A stretch of 23,213 nucleotides of DNA from positions 1 to 23,213 of IMG/VR virus record IMGVR_UViG_3300032323_000484; one strand, 5' to 3'. Positions 7,432 to 16,065 of this stretch are shown here, piece by piece. Within the stretch, counting starts at the first letter, position 1. Every line of letters starts with the position of its first letter. Source of the stretch: a virus. The notes under the pieces were generated by a model. It saw only the letters and a list, made by a program, of their open reading frames with translations. It searched no databases and was not told the origin of the DNA. A program made the translations under genes and the position numbers.

Positions 7432-7536
7432 AGTTTCCTCACATGCGAGTTATGGTGTGTTCGTCTGCATGTCGCCAGCCGGGCCTGTCAAACACACCGG
7501 AATTTCCCGGTTTGGTTCAAATATACACGATCCGAC

Positions 7537-7568
7537 AAAAAAGAAAAGGGGCCGAAGCCCCTTTTCTT
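7537..7568 (-). terminator. rho-independent terminator after the capsid gene
   Basis: A 12-bp stem (7541-7552 with 7557-7568, GGGGC/GCCCC core extended by A/T pairs) with a 4-nt loop is followed on the minus strand by a run of six T. It begins 6 bp after the capsid stop codon. The opposite strand is also T-rich after the stem but lacks a clean U-tract. Confidence 0.9.
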
Positions 7569-7574
7569 GTCTCA

Positions 7575-8483
7575 TCAAGCGCCGGGAGAACCGAAGACGC
7601 CCAGAGGATCAGACACACCGAACGAATAACGCTCGCGGGCCTTGTAACGGCTGTTGCCGGTGTCGAAGTCAGCGTCCATACCTGTTTGCATTGGGGTACG
7701 TACGAAGTGCTTCAGACCGTTAGGCACGTCAGTCATCAGGAACCATGCGTTGTTGTCAGTCAAGTAGTGGTTGACTGCATAACCTTCGGGGATGGAACCC
7801 ATCGACTTCAAAGCGTTGATGTCGTTGTCGGCAGTGGAGACACGCAGTTCGGTCTTCAACAGACGCTCGGCCACGAACTGGAGGCTTGGAGGCACAACCA
7901 ATTTGCGGGGCTTGGCGGCAATCAGAAGACTGCGTTCGTCCGTCCAACCTGCGATCTGGATCACGGCGGCTTCCAAGGAAGTCTCGTTCAGATCGGCAGC
8001 GATGGTGGGGCGGTTGCTGTTGGTACCACCGGAGACCAACGGGTGGGCGGTGGAGAACAGCGTTTGACCGTCACCGTAGGTGGGGCCACCAGCGAAGCCT
8101 TGGTTCAGGATCGCAGCGGCTTTCACCTGCTTGGTGTAAGCCATGGCACGAGCCAACGCCTTGGTGTAGCGGCTGGACAGAGAGTCGTACAGGTTGTCTT
8201 CGATGGCCTCTTCGGTCAGCGAGAAACCCATAGCGATGGTCTCGTGCACGTAGCGTGCAGTCCATGCTTCTTGAGCGTTGTCATATGCCAGCGCAGAACC
8301 TTCGTTCTTCACAGGCGCGGCGCTGAAGCCGGAGAGTTTCGTCTCCTCTTCAAAAGAACGCTCAGAGGTTTCGCTCTCGAAAATCTCTTTGTGTTCTTCG
8401 CCGTATTTTTTGTACTCCAAACCAAACAGCGCGTTAAGGCCGGGCAGGAGTTCTTTCAGTAGTTGGGCACGAGAAATTGCCAT
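7575..8483 (-). CDS. major capsid protein (HK97-fold, gpT-like)
   Basis: 302 aa, ATG at 8483 with SD AAGGAG 7 nt upstream. Opening motif ISRAQLLKELLPGLNALFGL is followed by EYKKYGEEHKEIFE, an SFEEETKLSGFSAAP segment like the HK97 E-loop region, ARYVHETIAMGFSLTEEAIED, LFSTAHPLVSGGTNSNRP and a C-terminal ERYSFGVSDPLGVFG. This order matches the Mu gpT-type capsid family. It lies after the scaffold and putative decoration genes and is followed at once by a terminator, as expected for the most expressed structural gene. Assignment rests on pattern and gene order, not a search. Confidence 0.88.
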   Translation of the reverse strand: MAISRAQLLKELLPGLNALFGLEYKKYGEEHKEIFESETSERSFEEETKLSGFSAAPVKNEGSALAYDNAQEAWTARYVHETIAMGFSLTEEAIEDNLYDSLSSRYTKALARAMAYTKQVKAAAILNQGFAGGPTYGDGQTLFSTAHPLVSGGTNSNRPTIAADLNETSLEAAVIQIAGWTDERSLLIAAKPRKLVVPPSLQFVAERLLKTELRVSTADNDINALKSMGSIPEGYAVNHYLTDNNAWFLMTDVPNGLKHFVRTPMQTGMDADFDTGNSRYKARERYSFGVSDPLGVFGSPGA

Positions 8484-8494
8484 GATCTAACTCC

Positions 8495-9151
8495 TTAGAC
8501 GCCGGTCGGGTTGTTGTACATGTGGCCACCGTTCCATGCGACGACGTTAGGCGTACCTTCGGTCAACGTGATGTACGGAGCATTGAACTTGCAGATGAAT
8601 TCGCAGAATTCACCAGAAGCGTTCGCGGTGTCTGGGACACCTGCCACGATGCGGATGGGGAGAGATGCAGTAGCAGCGGCGGTGGAGCCGTTGATACCCA
8701 CAGCGGAATCGCCAGTGGTGGTCGAACCGGAGTTCTGCACCAGAGCGACGTTGTTGCCGATCACGGTTTGGCCGTAGAAGGCGACAGTGGTGCCCGAAGA
8801 CACAGCAGCGACCTTGAACAGAATATCGGGATCGTCAGCCACGATGGCTTGCGCGTCAGAGGCAACGGTGCTGGCGGGCCAGTACTGTGCGAAGACAGGC
8901 TGCTTCGTGGAAGGGTTGGTGTAGGTGCAGCCAAGGAAAATACCAGCAACGCCGTTGGATGCAACGGTAGTTGTGCCAGTGTCTTTCTCGACAGTGCCAT
9001 CGCTCACCAGTTTGACCACATCGCCGTAGAAGATGTTGGTGGCATAGCCACTTGCGATCTTCAGGTTGCGGGTCGAACCAGCGAACACCTGACCGCCAAT
9101 CAGATTGGTCGGTTGCAAGCCGTACGGCTTGTCAATGGTGGGGTAAGCCAT
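8495..9151 (-). CDS. putative capsid decoration / head protein
   Basis: 218 aa, ATG at 9151 with SD GGAG 7 nt upstream. Starts MAYPTIDKPYGLQPTNLIGG and continues with QVFAGSTRNLKIASGYATNI and FYGDVVKLVSDGTVE; a T/S/A/G-rich middle (about residues 60-170) precedes the ending EFICKFNAPYITLTEGTPN. The MAYPT...KPYGLxPxNLxGG opening is one I know from proteins encoded just upstream of the capsid gene in marine phages. Predicted beta-rich, no enzyme motifs. A cement or decoration role is inferred from the position between scaffold and capsid. Confidence 0.7.
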   Translation of the reverse strand: MAYPTIDKPYGLQPTNLIGGQVFAGSTRNLKIASGYATNIFYGDVVKLVSDGTVEKDTGTTTVASNGVAGIFLGCTYTNPSTKQPVFAQYWPASTVASDAQAIVADDPDILFKVAAVSSGTTVAFYGQTVIGNNVALVQNSGSTTTGDSAVGINGSTAAATASLPIRIVAGVPDTANASGEFCEFICKFNAPYITLTEGTPNVVAWNGGHMYNNPTGV

Positions 9152-9169
9152 GTTTTGACTCCAAAAAAA

Positions 9170-9619
9170 TTAGGTTCCTCTACCGAAAGTGACTTTCGTT
9201 TTGCGCTCGTTGAAGAGCGGCATACGTGGATCATTTTCGCGCATGAGACTATGGTCAACCGACTGAATCTGAGCATTTGCTTCCTGACGGAAGAAGTCAT
9301 TTCGGTCTGCGACCAACTCTTTGGGTGCTTTGCACAGCAGCAGGCCACCAATCAGAATGTTGTCTTTGAAGCGGTCATTTTCGATGCCAGCCACAAAGAT
9401 TTCCGGGTGATCCGATGCTTTGACGGGCTCCCAGCCCTCGCGGAGTTTGAGGGACACGTTCATGGGGTCAGACTCGCCGCGAGTGCTGACGCGAACCCAG
9501 TGGAATTCGTAGCCCTCCTCGGGGTGAGGAGTAGGCAGCGTATCTGGACGAATCCAGTTGCGCTTGCGGGCCGTTTTTTCACGGGTTTCCAGTTCTCGGT
9601 TCAGTCTGTTCTCAGCCAT
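9170..9619 (-). CDS. conserved-type head-region protein, unknown function
   Basis: 149 aa, ATG at 9619 with SD GAGGAAA; overlaps the scaffold stop by 8 nt. An arginine-rich helical start (LNRELETREKTARKRNWIRP) is followed by the core EEGYEFHWVRVSTRGESDP, NVSLKLREGWEPVKASDHPE and a C-terminal helical stretch with RQEANAQIQSVDHSLMREND. Such proteins occur between scaffold and capsid genes in environmental phages without assigned function. The position suggests a head-assembly role; no membrane or catalytic motif is visible. Confidence 0.75.
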   Translation of the reverse strand: MAENRLNRELETREKTARKRNWIRPDTLPTPHPEEGYEFHWVRVSTRGESDPMNVSLKLREGWEPVKASDHPEIFVAGIENDRFKDNILIGGLLLCKAPKELVADRNDFFRQEANAQIQSVDHSLMRENDPRMPLFNERKTKVTFGRGT

Positions 9620-10658
9620 TTTGTTTCCTCATTTCCATAGCAACCTGTTTGGCGTAGTCTTCCAGCGGCACACCAAGCCGTTTGGCCAATGCCACCTGCG
9701 TTTGCGTCAGCACGATCTTTTTGGGCGCAGTGCTACGTGTTGCTGGTGCCACGACGTTCGTCTTTCGACGAGGCTTCGTTTCCTCTGGTTCATCATCCTC
9801 GTCAGCTTCAAACTGATCGGGGAAGACTTGTCGCATACGAGAGTTGATCTTCTCGTAGTACTCATCTGAGCGAGGGTTTACACCCTGTTTGACCAATTTC
9901 TGATGCAACCCCAACGCGAAACTGGTCATCTCATCATCAGACCCAAACCATGAATTGTCTTGTTGCCATTTCACGGCCCGGTCATCGACTGCTGGGGCGG
10001 TTACCTGAGTTTGTACATCAGTTTCAGACTCTTGTAAAGCGGGTAGTTTGAGATTGTTTACTCGCTCCGACTTCATTTTTGCAGCAGTCAGTTCTTCCTG
10101 CGCTGCAACAACGGCGTCTGATTCACCCGCATCATAGGCTTGTTTGAACTTGGACTTGGCCTCCTCCAACTCGCGCTCGGCCATCTTCTTGGCCTGTTCC
10201 AGCATCGCCTGTTGGTTCTGCCCCACGGTGCCCTTGAGTTTCTTGTTCTCCTCAAGCAGGCGTGCGGTCATGGCCTCCAGTTCGGCTTTCTCACGTGCGG
10301 CTTGCTCGGCGGCGCGGCGCTGGTCGTGATAGCCCTTGCTGAAGTGCTGGAGACGCTTCTTGACCTTCTCCGAGTAGGACTTCAACTCGTCGTCAGTCAG
10401 TTCGTCAGGGGGTGTCGAGGGCTTCTTGCCCCGGTCTTTCTTGGGGGTGTCGTCCACCACCTCAATGTCGAGGTCATCCTCGTCGTCCTTGGCCTTGGGC
10501 GACGCTTTCTTGTCGTCCTTGGTGTCAGGCACGTCAGCGAAGGGGTCACGGCGACCGTCGATGACGATTTCGGCGGAGCCGTCCTCTTTCATCTTGATGT
10601 CTTTGCTCGTGTCCCGTTCGGGATCGGGGAACTCAAACGATACTTTTTCCATGGGCAT
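9612..10658 (-). CDS. capsid assembly scaffolding protein
   Basis: 348 aa, first ATG at 10658 with SD AGGAGG 6 nt upstream. It has the usual scaffold make-up: a highly acidic, disordered N-terminus (about residues 1-100, with KDDEDDLDIEVVDD), a long charged coiled-coil (about residues 110-215, AAEQAAREKAELEAMTARLL and onward), a conserved block with WQQDNSWFGSDDEMTSFALG, then KLVKQGVNPRSDEYYEKI, and a short basic C-terminal helix that normally binds the capsid protein. No protease motif is visible, so any maturation protease must lie elsewhere or be absent. The position between portal and capsid fits. Confidence 0.85.
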   Translation of the reverse strand: MPMEKVSFEFPDPERDTSKDIKMKEDGSAEIVIDGRRDPFADVPDTKDDKKASPKAKDDEDDLDIEVVDDTPKKDRGKKPSTPPDELTDDELKSYSEKVKKRLQHFSKGYHDQRRAAEQAAREKAELEAMTARLLEENKKLKGTVGQNQQAMLEQAKKMAERELEEAKSKFKQAYDAGESDAVVAAQEELTAAKMKSERVNNLKLPALQESETDVQTQVTAPAVDDRAVKWQQDNSWFGSDDEMTSFALGLHQKLVKQGVNPRSDEYYEKINSRMRQVFPDQFEADEDDEPEETKPRRKTNVVAPATRSTAPKKIVLTQTQVALAKRLGVPLEDYAKQVAMEMRKQNG

Positions 10659-10669
10659 GGTATGCCTCC

Positions 10670-11053
10670 TTACGCACGCGTGATGCCACGCGGATCGGCC
10701 ACGACTGCTTCGATGGAGTCGTCATTCATCAGGCGGTATTCCACGCCGTTGACCCGGATGCGCGTGCCAGAGTTGGCTCGGAACACCACAAAGTCACCTT
10801 GCTTGCACCAAGGGCCGTTGGGGAAACGCTCCTTGTCGGCATAGGCTTGTTCGCCCATATCGAGCACCACCCCAGTCACAGTCATCAACTGCTCCTCGTA
10901 CATGGTTCGCTCGGATTTCACGATACCCATCGAGTTGAAGGTTTCTTCAATCTGGGGCAGCGCGATCAGCAACCGATACCCGACAGGCTTTGGCATCTGC
11001 GCCTCGATTTCAGCCTCGGTCACGGCGGTAGTTTCTTCAGTCATCGTCATCAT
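10670..11053 (-). CDS. GroES-like co-chaperonin
   Basis: 127 aa; ATG at 11053 (further ATGs at 11050 and 11044 are possible), overlapping the previous stop. The chaperonin-10 fold is visible: PKPVGYRLLIALPQIEETF, a mobile loop around SMGIVKSERTMYEEQL, then TVTGVVLDMGEQAY, CKQGDFVVFRANSGTRIRV and YRLMNDDSIEAVV. GroES normally ends its mobile loop with a hydrophobic IVL tripeptide that binds GroEL; here it reads IVK. The protein likely pairs with host GroEL to fold the capsid protein, as T4 gp31 does. The location between portal and scaffold supports a capsid-folding task. The Lys may weaken or change GroEL binding. Confidence 0.88.
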   Translation of the reverse strand: MMTMTEETTAVTEAEIEAQMPKPVGYRLLIALPQIEETFNSMGIVKSERTMYEEQLMTVTGVVLDMGEQAYADKERFPNGPWCKQGDFVVFRANSGTRIRVNGVEYRLMNDDSIEAVVADPRGITRA

Positions 11054-11237
11054 CTTTCATTTGGGAACGCAAAAGGTCTTTGGTGGTTTCAATGGCGAGT
11101 TGGAGACCTCGAATCCGACCCACCACCTCCCGGTATTCGTCGAATGACTTGCATCCTCCGTTCACCAGAAACTGGGACGAGGAGGCCACTTCCTCCTCGT
11201 ATTTCTCAATCAGCACGTCAAAGACGGTTTTGGCCAT
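11037..11237 (-). CDS. small acidic-tailed protein next to portal
   Basis: 66 aa, ATG at 11237, three nucleotides after the portal stop codon region. Predicted helical: AKTVFDVLIEKYEEEVASSS, then KSFDEYREVVGRIRGLQLAI, ending MKDDDDD. No known domain. Short helical proteins of this type (with an EYREVVGRIRGL segment) appear between portal and scaffold genes in many phages, usually unannotated. It overlaps the GroES-like gene by about 17 nt, so expression is probably coupled. Confidence 0.75.
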   Translation of the reverse strand: MAKTVFDVLIEKYEEEVASSSQFLVNGGCKSFDEYREVVGRIRGLQLAIETTKDLLRSQMKDDDDD

Positions 11238-11240
11238 GGA

Positions 11241-13691
11241 TTACTCCTTGTTGCCGCTGGCTGGCGGCTTTGGTTGGCCTTTCGGCGCGGCGAGCACCTT
11301 CAGGGCATCGAGTCGCAGGCGTTCTGCGGACTGGCGATCTTGTGAGGAGACGCGGTTCTTCTCGTTATCGACCGTGGCCATGGTGCGCATGGCTTCAAGT
11401 TTCAGTTTCTCGGACGCGATCTGTGCGTCGGTCTGATCCTTCTGGGCCTTGCGAGTGACCTCCATCTCCTGCACCTTGACCTTGGACTGCTCCAACTGGA
11501 ACAGCGGGTCGGCTTGCTGCTGCTGGGCCTGCTGTTGTGCGGCCTGCTGCTGGTGAGCCTGTGCAACCTGCTTGCCTGCATCTGCGATGAGGCGAGCCAG
11601 TTGAACCTCCATGTCCTCTGGCAATTCCTCGTCGGGCGGGGGCAACGTGACGCCCAGACGCTCCTCGATCTGCTTGCGGTAGGAGAAGCCCAAGTGCTCG
11701 GCGATGTGTGCTTGCAGGCTGGCCATGATCTGCTGGGCCATCGGGTTCTGGCCAATGCTGGCAGCGATCATCGGGTCTTGCATGAACGACTGGTGCGCAG
11801 CGATGTGCGCCTCGTGGTCTTGATAGATGAATGCCTTGAGCGGTTTGCCCACCAGTGCTGACATGTTCTCAGACACGGGGTCACGTGGCTTCTGATCTTC
11901 GCTCGTCGGGACGATCTTGTCGGCGTTCTTCACGCCCAGCGTCTCGATCATCTGACGGTGCAGGTACGGCAGATCGTAAATCTGCGGAGCGCTCTGGGCC
12001 ATCTGGAACACCGCTTGGTACTGCACCACGCGCTGCGCCATCGTGCTGGCGTTGGGGTCGCTCACGGGGATCACATCCACCATGGCGTAGTCGGCCTGCC
12101 GCGCCCGGGTGTGTCCGGTGTCAGGCTCGTACTGGTACTCCTCGGGGGCGTAGTCAGCGATGATGGCCTTGAGCAGTTTGAACTCCTGCTTCATGGCGAA
12201 GTGCACGCGGCTCTGGACAGCGGCCATGGGCTTGAGCGTGCGCTCCAGCAGGGCCAGCGTGGTGCCCACAGGAGCCTGCGCAGACATGTCCGAGATGTTC
12301 ATGTCGGAGATCGCGCCAAGGCGGCGACCTTCTTCCGTGATCCGCTGGAGCAGAGCCAGCAAAGTCTGGCTTGGCTCTTTGTACGGCAGGGTCATGATGT
12401 TGTCTTTGACCGTGCCCGATGGCACGTCAACATCACGGAACTCGCCCGGCTGGATCGGCGTGTCGTCACCCTTGATGCGCAGACCCCGGGTCTTCAGGCC
12501 ACCCGGCAGGTTGCTCAGGGTGCCAGCGTCCACCAACTGGCGAATGATCGAAGTGCCAGCGCGGGCGTAGCCACCGATGATGTGGATCAGGCCCAGACCA
12601 TAGAAGCCAAAGCCCGGGACGTAGACGTAGTGCACGAAGTGGTTGCGCTTGAGCATGAGGGGGTCTTCCTCATCCCAGTTGCGGCGCACGGCCAGCACCT
12701 TGCCGGTGCCTTTGTCGATGGTCACCACGTACGGCTTGGCGAGGTCGTTCTCCTCGTCATCCACGCCGTCGATGCACAGGTTTGCGTGCACCTCCAGCAG
12801 GGCGTAGCGGTCGTCATCTTGCAGGGTGAAGCCACCCTCCTCGGCCTTTTTCTTCTCGATGTCCGTGTGGAACTGGAGCGGTTCGCCCAGATCGCACTCA
12901 CGGTAGAAGCCTGCATCCATCAGGCGTTCGAGTTCATTCTTGGTCTTGCGCATCACGTGGGTGACACGCTCGGCTTGCTCGATGTGGCTGGTGCCGTAAG
13001 GCACGATGACATCTTCTGCTGGCAGGTAGATCGAGACTTGCCGTCCGATGTTCGGATCGAAGTACACCTTCTTGAACGCAGAGCCTGCAAGGCCCAGCGA
13101 GTAGAGCATGCGCTCGTGCTCGGAGCGGTACTCCACCATGCGCTCGGTGACCTGATAGTTCATGTCATCGCGCACGCGCTCGGCGGCTTCTTCCTTCTCC
13201 TTGGTGACCTTGCCCAGAATCTTTGTCTTCACGGGCCCGGCAGCAGGGAATGTCTCGCTCATGGTCTCGGCTTGGAAGCGAATCGCCGCCTCGGCCAGCA
13301 CGGTGGAGAACACGCCACACGCGTCGTCCCACGGCTCGGTGCGCTCCTCGTACTTGAAGCCCAGCACCTCAAGGCCCTTGACGAATGTGTCAGCCCACTC
13401 TTTGCGTGCTGTGATGTCAGCCTCCACGAGGTCTGTCAGATCAGACGCGAGTTTCTGTAGCGCACCCTCATCCATGAACTCAGCGAGGTTGTCACCAAAC
13501 TCGCCTTCCTCGTCGTCCTCGGATGACCCTTCGAGGTTGACCTCGACAGTGCCGTCAGGGTTCTCGATGATCTCGACTTCGCCAAGGCCCGGGGCCTCGA
13601 TCTCGACCTCGACACCTTCTATGTCCTCGGCCTCTTCGTCCAGCCCTTTCGGCGCTTGGTACAACCCGGGGCTCATGTTGCTCGTTGCCAT
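11241..13691 (-). CDS. portal protein
   Basis: 816 aa from ATG 13691; SD AAAGGA lies 6 nt upstream, which favours it over an in-frame TTG two codons earlier. An acidic disordered N-terminus (to about residue 60) precedes the portal core with ITARKEWADTFVKGLEVLGF, VFSTVLAEAAIRFQAETMSE, GLAGSAFKKVYFDP and YVPGFGFYGLGLIHIIGG. The C-terminus is a glutamine-rich coiled coil (QQQAAQQQAQQQQADP) and a charged helix. It forms the dodecameric DNA entry ring at one capsid vertex. Length is at the upper end for portals, in part from the two extensions. Placement right after terL is standard. Similar large portals occur in environmental short-tailed phages. Confidence 0.9.
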   Translation of the reverse strand: MATSNMSPGLYQAPKGLDEEAEDIEGVEVEIEAPGLGEVEIIENPDGTVEVNLEGSSEDDEEGEFGDNLAEFMDEGALQKLASDLTDLVEADITARKEWADTFVKGLEVLGFKYEERTEPWDDACGVFSTVLAEAAIRFQAETMSETFPAAGPVKTKILGKVTKEKEEAAERVRDDMNYQVTERMVEYRSEHERMLYSLGLAGSAFKKVYFDPNIGRQVSIYLPAEDVIVPYGTSHIEQAERVTHVMRKTKNELERLMDAGFYRECDLGEPLQFHTDIEKKKAEEGGFTLQDDDRYALLEVHANLCIDGVDDEENDLAKPYVVTIDKGTGKVLAVRRNWDEEDPLMLKRNHFVHYVYVPGFGFYGLGLIHIIGGYARAGTSIIRQLVDAGTLSNLPGGLKTRGLRIKGDDTPIQPGEFRDVDVPSGTVKDNIMTLPYKEPSQTLLALLQRITEEGRRLGAISDMNISDMSAQAPVGTTLALLERTLKPMAAVQSRVHFAMKQEFKLLKAIIADYAPEEYQYEPDTGHTRARQADYAMVDVIPVSDPNASTMAQRVVQYQAVFQMAQSAPQIYDLPYLHRQMIETLGVKNADKIVPTSEDQKPRDPVSENMSALVGKPLKAFIYQDHEAHIAAHQSFMQDPMIAASIGQNPMAQQIMASLQAHIAEHLGFSYRKQIEERLGVTLPPPDEELPEDMEVQLARLIADAGKQVAQAHQQQAAQQQAQQQQADPLFQLEQSKVKVQEMEVTRKAQKDQTDAQIASEKLKLEAMRTMATVDNEKNRVSSQDRQSAERLRLDALKVLAAPKGQPKPPASGNKE

Positions 13692-13702
13692 GTCCAATCC
13701 TT

Positions 13703-15304
13703 TCAGTAGTAGCGGTTTTTGCTACGCGATTTGAAGTACCTGACCTCATCGGGCTCGTCACTCGGGAGCCGGATAAAGCCGCCTTGGCGGAACCGCATGA
13801 GTGCCATCACCGTAGCGTCAACCAAGTCATCGTGGGCCATGAACGGAAATCCTGCGATCTCCTCGACGACTTCCTCTGCCCAGCGGGTCTGCGGAACCCA
13901 GCATATACCCGACCTCACGATGTCCGCCACAGAGTTTAACCGTGCTAACTTGTCACCGCTACCTCTATGTGGTGTGTATTCACCCACAGGGATGCCCATG
14001 CGTCGCAATTCTTGATAGAGCGCAGTGCCTGATGACTTCTTTTCCACGATGAACGCGTCAGGCTCCCACTCACGATACTCCTCTTGCGCCAAGGTCTTGA
14101 GTTCGGGGAACTCCAGCCGCTTCTTGATGCTGTTGAGCAGGATGATGTTGTAGGCGTTGGCACCCGGCCCCTCGCGCTCCTCATTGAAGAACACGCCCCA
14201 CGTGGTGATGGCTGTGTAGTCGGCCCGGTTGTGGCTCTCGGCTGCGGCGTCCAGCGTCATGATGACGTACTCGCACGATGGCGGGTCTTCCTTTGTCCAC
14301 TCGTTCCACCACTCGCGCTTGACGACGCTGGCCTCTTCCGACGTGGGGTTCTGCTGGTACTGCGCGTTCCACTGGAACACAGGCATGGACGCCTTGGTGC
14401 GGTACAGCGCATCGAGGTTGAAGAACTCGGGCCACAGCGGCTTCTCGATCTTCTTCTTGACGCCATCGACTTCTCGCTCAACCTCAATGATGGCGGGGAA
14501 CTCCACCACCTCGTACTGGTCAGCCTTGTCGTTCTGGGACATGTCTCGGGTCACACGCCCAGTCAGGTCATCCTGATGCCACCGTGTTTGCACGATGGCC
14601 ACACGGCCCCCGGGCATCAAACGCGTGCGGGCACCGTAGGTGAACCACTCGTATGCCTTCTCGAACACGTCAAAGTTGCCGTTGATGATGTCCTGCTCGT
14701 TGTGTGGGTCGTCCACCAGCAGCAAGTCAGCGCCTCGCCCGGCCAAGGCAGAGCCTACGCCGCAGGCAAAGTACTCGCCGCCCACGCTGGTGTTCCAGCG
14801 CCCGGCAGACTTGGAGTCCGACGCAAGGCCCACGTTGGGGAAGACCTCTTTGTACGCATCGGAGTCGATGATGTTTCGCACCTTGCGGCCAAAGTCCACG
14901 GCGAGGTCTGTGGTGTGGGACACCATCAGCACCTTCTTGTTGGGGTAACGTCCTATGAACCACGCTGGGAAGTAAATGGAAACCAACTGTGATTTGCCAT
15001 GGCGCGGTGGCATGTTCACGCACACCCGGTCGCTTTCGCCCTTGGCAATCGACATCAGCAGCGTGGCCAAGATGCGGTGGTGGCGTCCGACCTTGTAGTC
15101 GGGCTGCATGTGCCTGCAGAACTCGATCAGATCGTCGTAGCACGCCTTGGCCAACTTGCGAGCATTGAGCACATCGGCGATTTTCTCGATCTCGACCTGC
15201 TCCTCTGGCGTGTAGGAGTCGAGGTTGTCCAGCATCAACTGGATTTCCTCCCCCGTGAAGTCCAGAAGCAGGCTATCGACGGTGGATTCAGTACCCTGAC
15301 TCAC
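13703..15304 (-). CDS. terL: terminase large subunit
   Basis: 533 aa from a GTG at 15304 that overlaps the terS stop (GTGA); the SD is weak, so coupling to terS is likely. The ATPase domain has Walker A PPRHGKS (residues 99-105), Walker B DLLLVDDPH (193-201) and a coupling motif QTRWHQDDL (about 239-247). The C-terminal RNase H-like nuclease has Asp352 (MTLDAAAES), Glu421 (FIVEKKSSG) and an HDDLVDA motif (491-497) supplying the last acidic residue. The enzyme cuts concatemeric DNA and drives it into the prohead through the portal. All key residues are present and the length is normal. Confidence 0.96.
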   Translation of the reverse strand: MSQGTESTVDSLLLDFTGEEIQLMLDNLDSYTPEEQVEIEKIADVLNARKLAKACYDDLIEFCRHMQPDYKVGRHHRILATLLMSIAKGESDRVCVNMPPRHGKSQLVSIYFPAWFIGRYPNKKVLMVSHTTDLAVDFGRKVRNIIDSDAYKEVFPNVGLASDSKSAGRWNTSVGGEYFACGVGSALAGRGADLLLVDDPHNEQDIINGNFDVFEKAYEWFTYGARTRLMPGGRVAIVQTRWHQDDLTGRVTRDMSQNDKADQYEVVEFPAIIEVEREVDGVKKKIEKPLWPEFFNLDALYRTKASMPVFQWNAQYQQNPTSEEASVVKREWWNEWTKEDPPSCEYVIMTLDAAAESHNRADYTAITTWGVFFNEEREGPGANAYNIILLNSIKKRLEFPELKTLAQEEYREWEPDAFIVEKKSSGTALYQELRRMGIPVGEYTPHRGSGDKLARLNSVADIVRSGICWVPQTRWAEEVVEEIAGFPFMAHDDLVDATVMALMRFRQGGFIRLPSDEPDEVRYFKSRSKNRYY

Positions 15305-16035
15305 TGCACCGGGCCCCCATCTGGGTCTTCGGGGTCAATATCGGGTTCTGGCTCGTAATACGACCCCGTTTTTGCAGTTTTCTCGCAAATTTCCGGTTTA
15401 TTTTCGTGTTCCGACGCGTCAGGCGTCGAATTTTCGACGCTCAGGCCCAGTTCAGCATCAACGTCTATGATCTCACCACCCATTTCGATGGCGGGCGAGT
15501 GGTTCGACTCCTCTCCAACATCGCGCCGGATAAGACGTTGCAGTTTGGCCCGCAACTTTTCCTTCAACTCGTCCGTGGTCTGGTGCGTGATCGTCACTTC
15601 CTGCTTCTCGGAGAACAGGCCCACGTCGGAGTGCTTGCCCAGCAGTTCCAATGCACGGATTCTGATGCGCGGATCGGGGTTTCGGGACTCTTCGAGCAGC
15701 CTGTTTGTCACCAAATGGCGCATTTCAACAGCATGCGTGACCACTGCACGGCCATATTCGTCGAGGTAGTCGCGGATATTGATGAGCGAAGCCGGTGTGA
15801 GGGCTGCGGCACGCACGTGGTTGGTGAGTTTGGAGGTGCGCTCGGGGTCTTCAGCGTACGCCGCGGTCAATGCAGCGGCTGTTTCCTTGTCGCCGGGGGT
15901 GGGCTCGATGTCCAGCCCATGCTTTTCCAGCAGCAACGCCGAGCGGCATGCTGCCTCGGCCCGCTCTCGCAGGTCGATGTATGAGATGTCAGGCGTGATT
16001 TCCACCCCCAACTCAGGCATGAGTTCAATTGTCAT
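15301..16035 (-). CDS. terS: terminase small subunit
   Basis: 244 aa from ATG 16035. The frame could be extended to a TTG at 16095, but that TTG is the first base triplet of a TTGACA promoter element, so the extension is unlikely. The core (ASLINIRDYLDEYGRAVVTH, RIRIRALELLGKHSDVGLFS, TTDELKEKLRAKLQRLI) matches terminase small subunits that recognise phage DNA. The last 70 residues are acidic and probably disordered. Overlaps terL by 4 nt. It is the first gene of the late unit. Confidence 0.85.
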   Translation of the reverse strand: MTIELMPELGVEITPDISYIDLRERAEAACRSALLLEKHGLDIEPTPGDKETAAALTAAYAEDPERTSKLTNHVRAAALTPASLINIRDYLDEYGRAVVTHAVEMRHLVTNRLLEESRNPDPRIRIRALELLGKHSDVGLFSEKQEVTITHQTTDELKEKLRAKLQRLIRRDVGEESNHSPAIEMGGEIIDVDAELGLSVENSTPDASEHENKPEICEKTAKTGSYYEPEPDIDPEDPDGGPVQ

Positions 16036-16065
16036 GTTCGCAAGTCCGTGTAGACCGATGTGCAC

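Noticed and set aside
6893-8550. GTTAGGC-like half-sites in late genes (near 6898, 7719 and 8546)
   Set aside because: They are single arms within or at the end of coding sequence with no dyad partner, so they are probably chance.
11958-13460. 500-aa plus-strand open frame opposite the portal gene
   Set aside because: Composition rich in His, Val and Arg typical of an antisense shadow; the portal protein on the other strand is clear.
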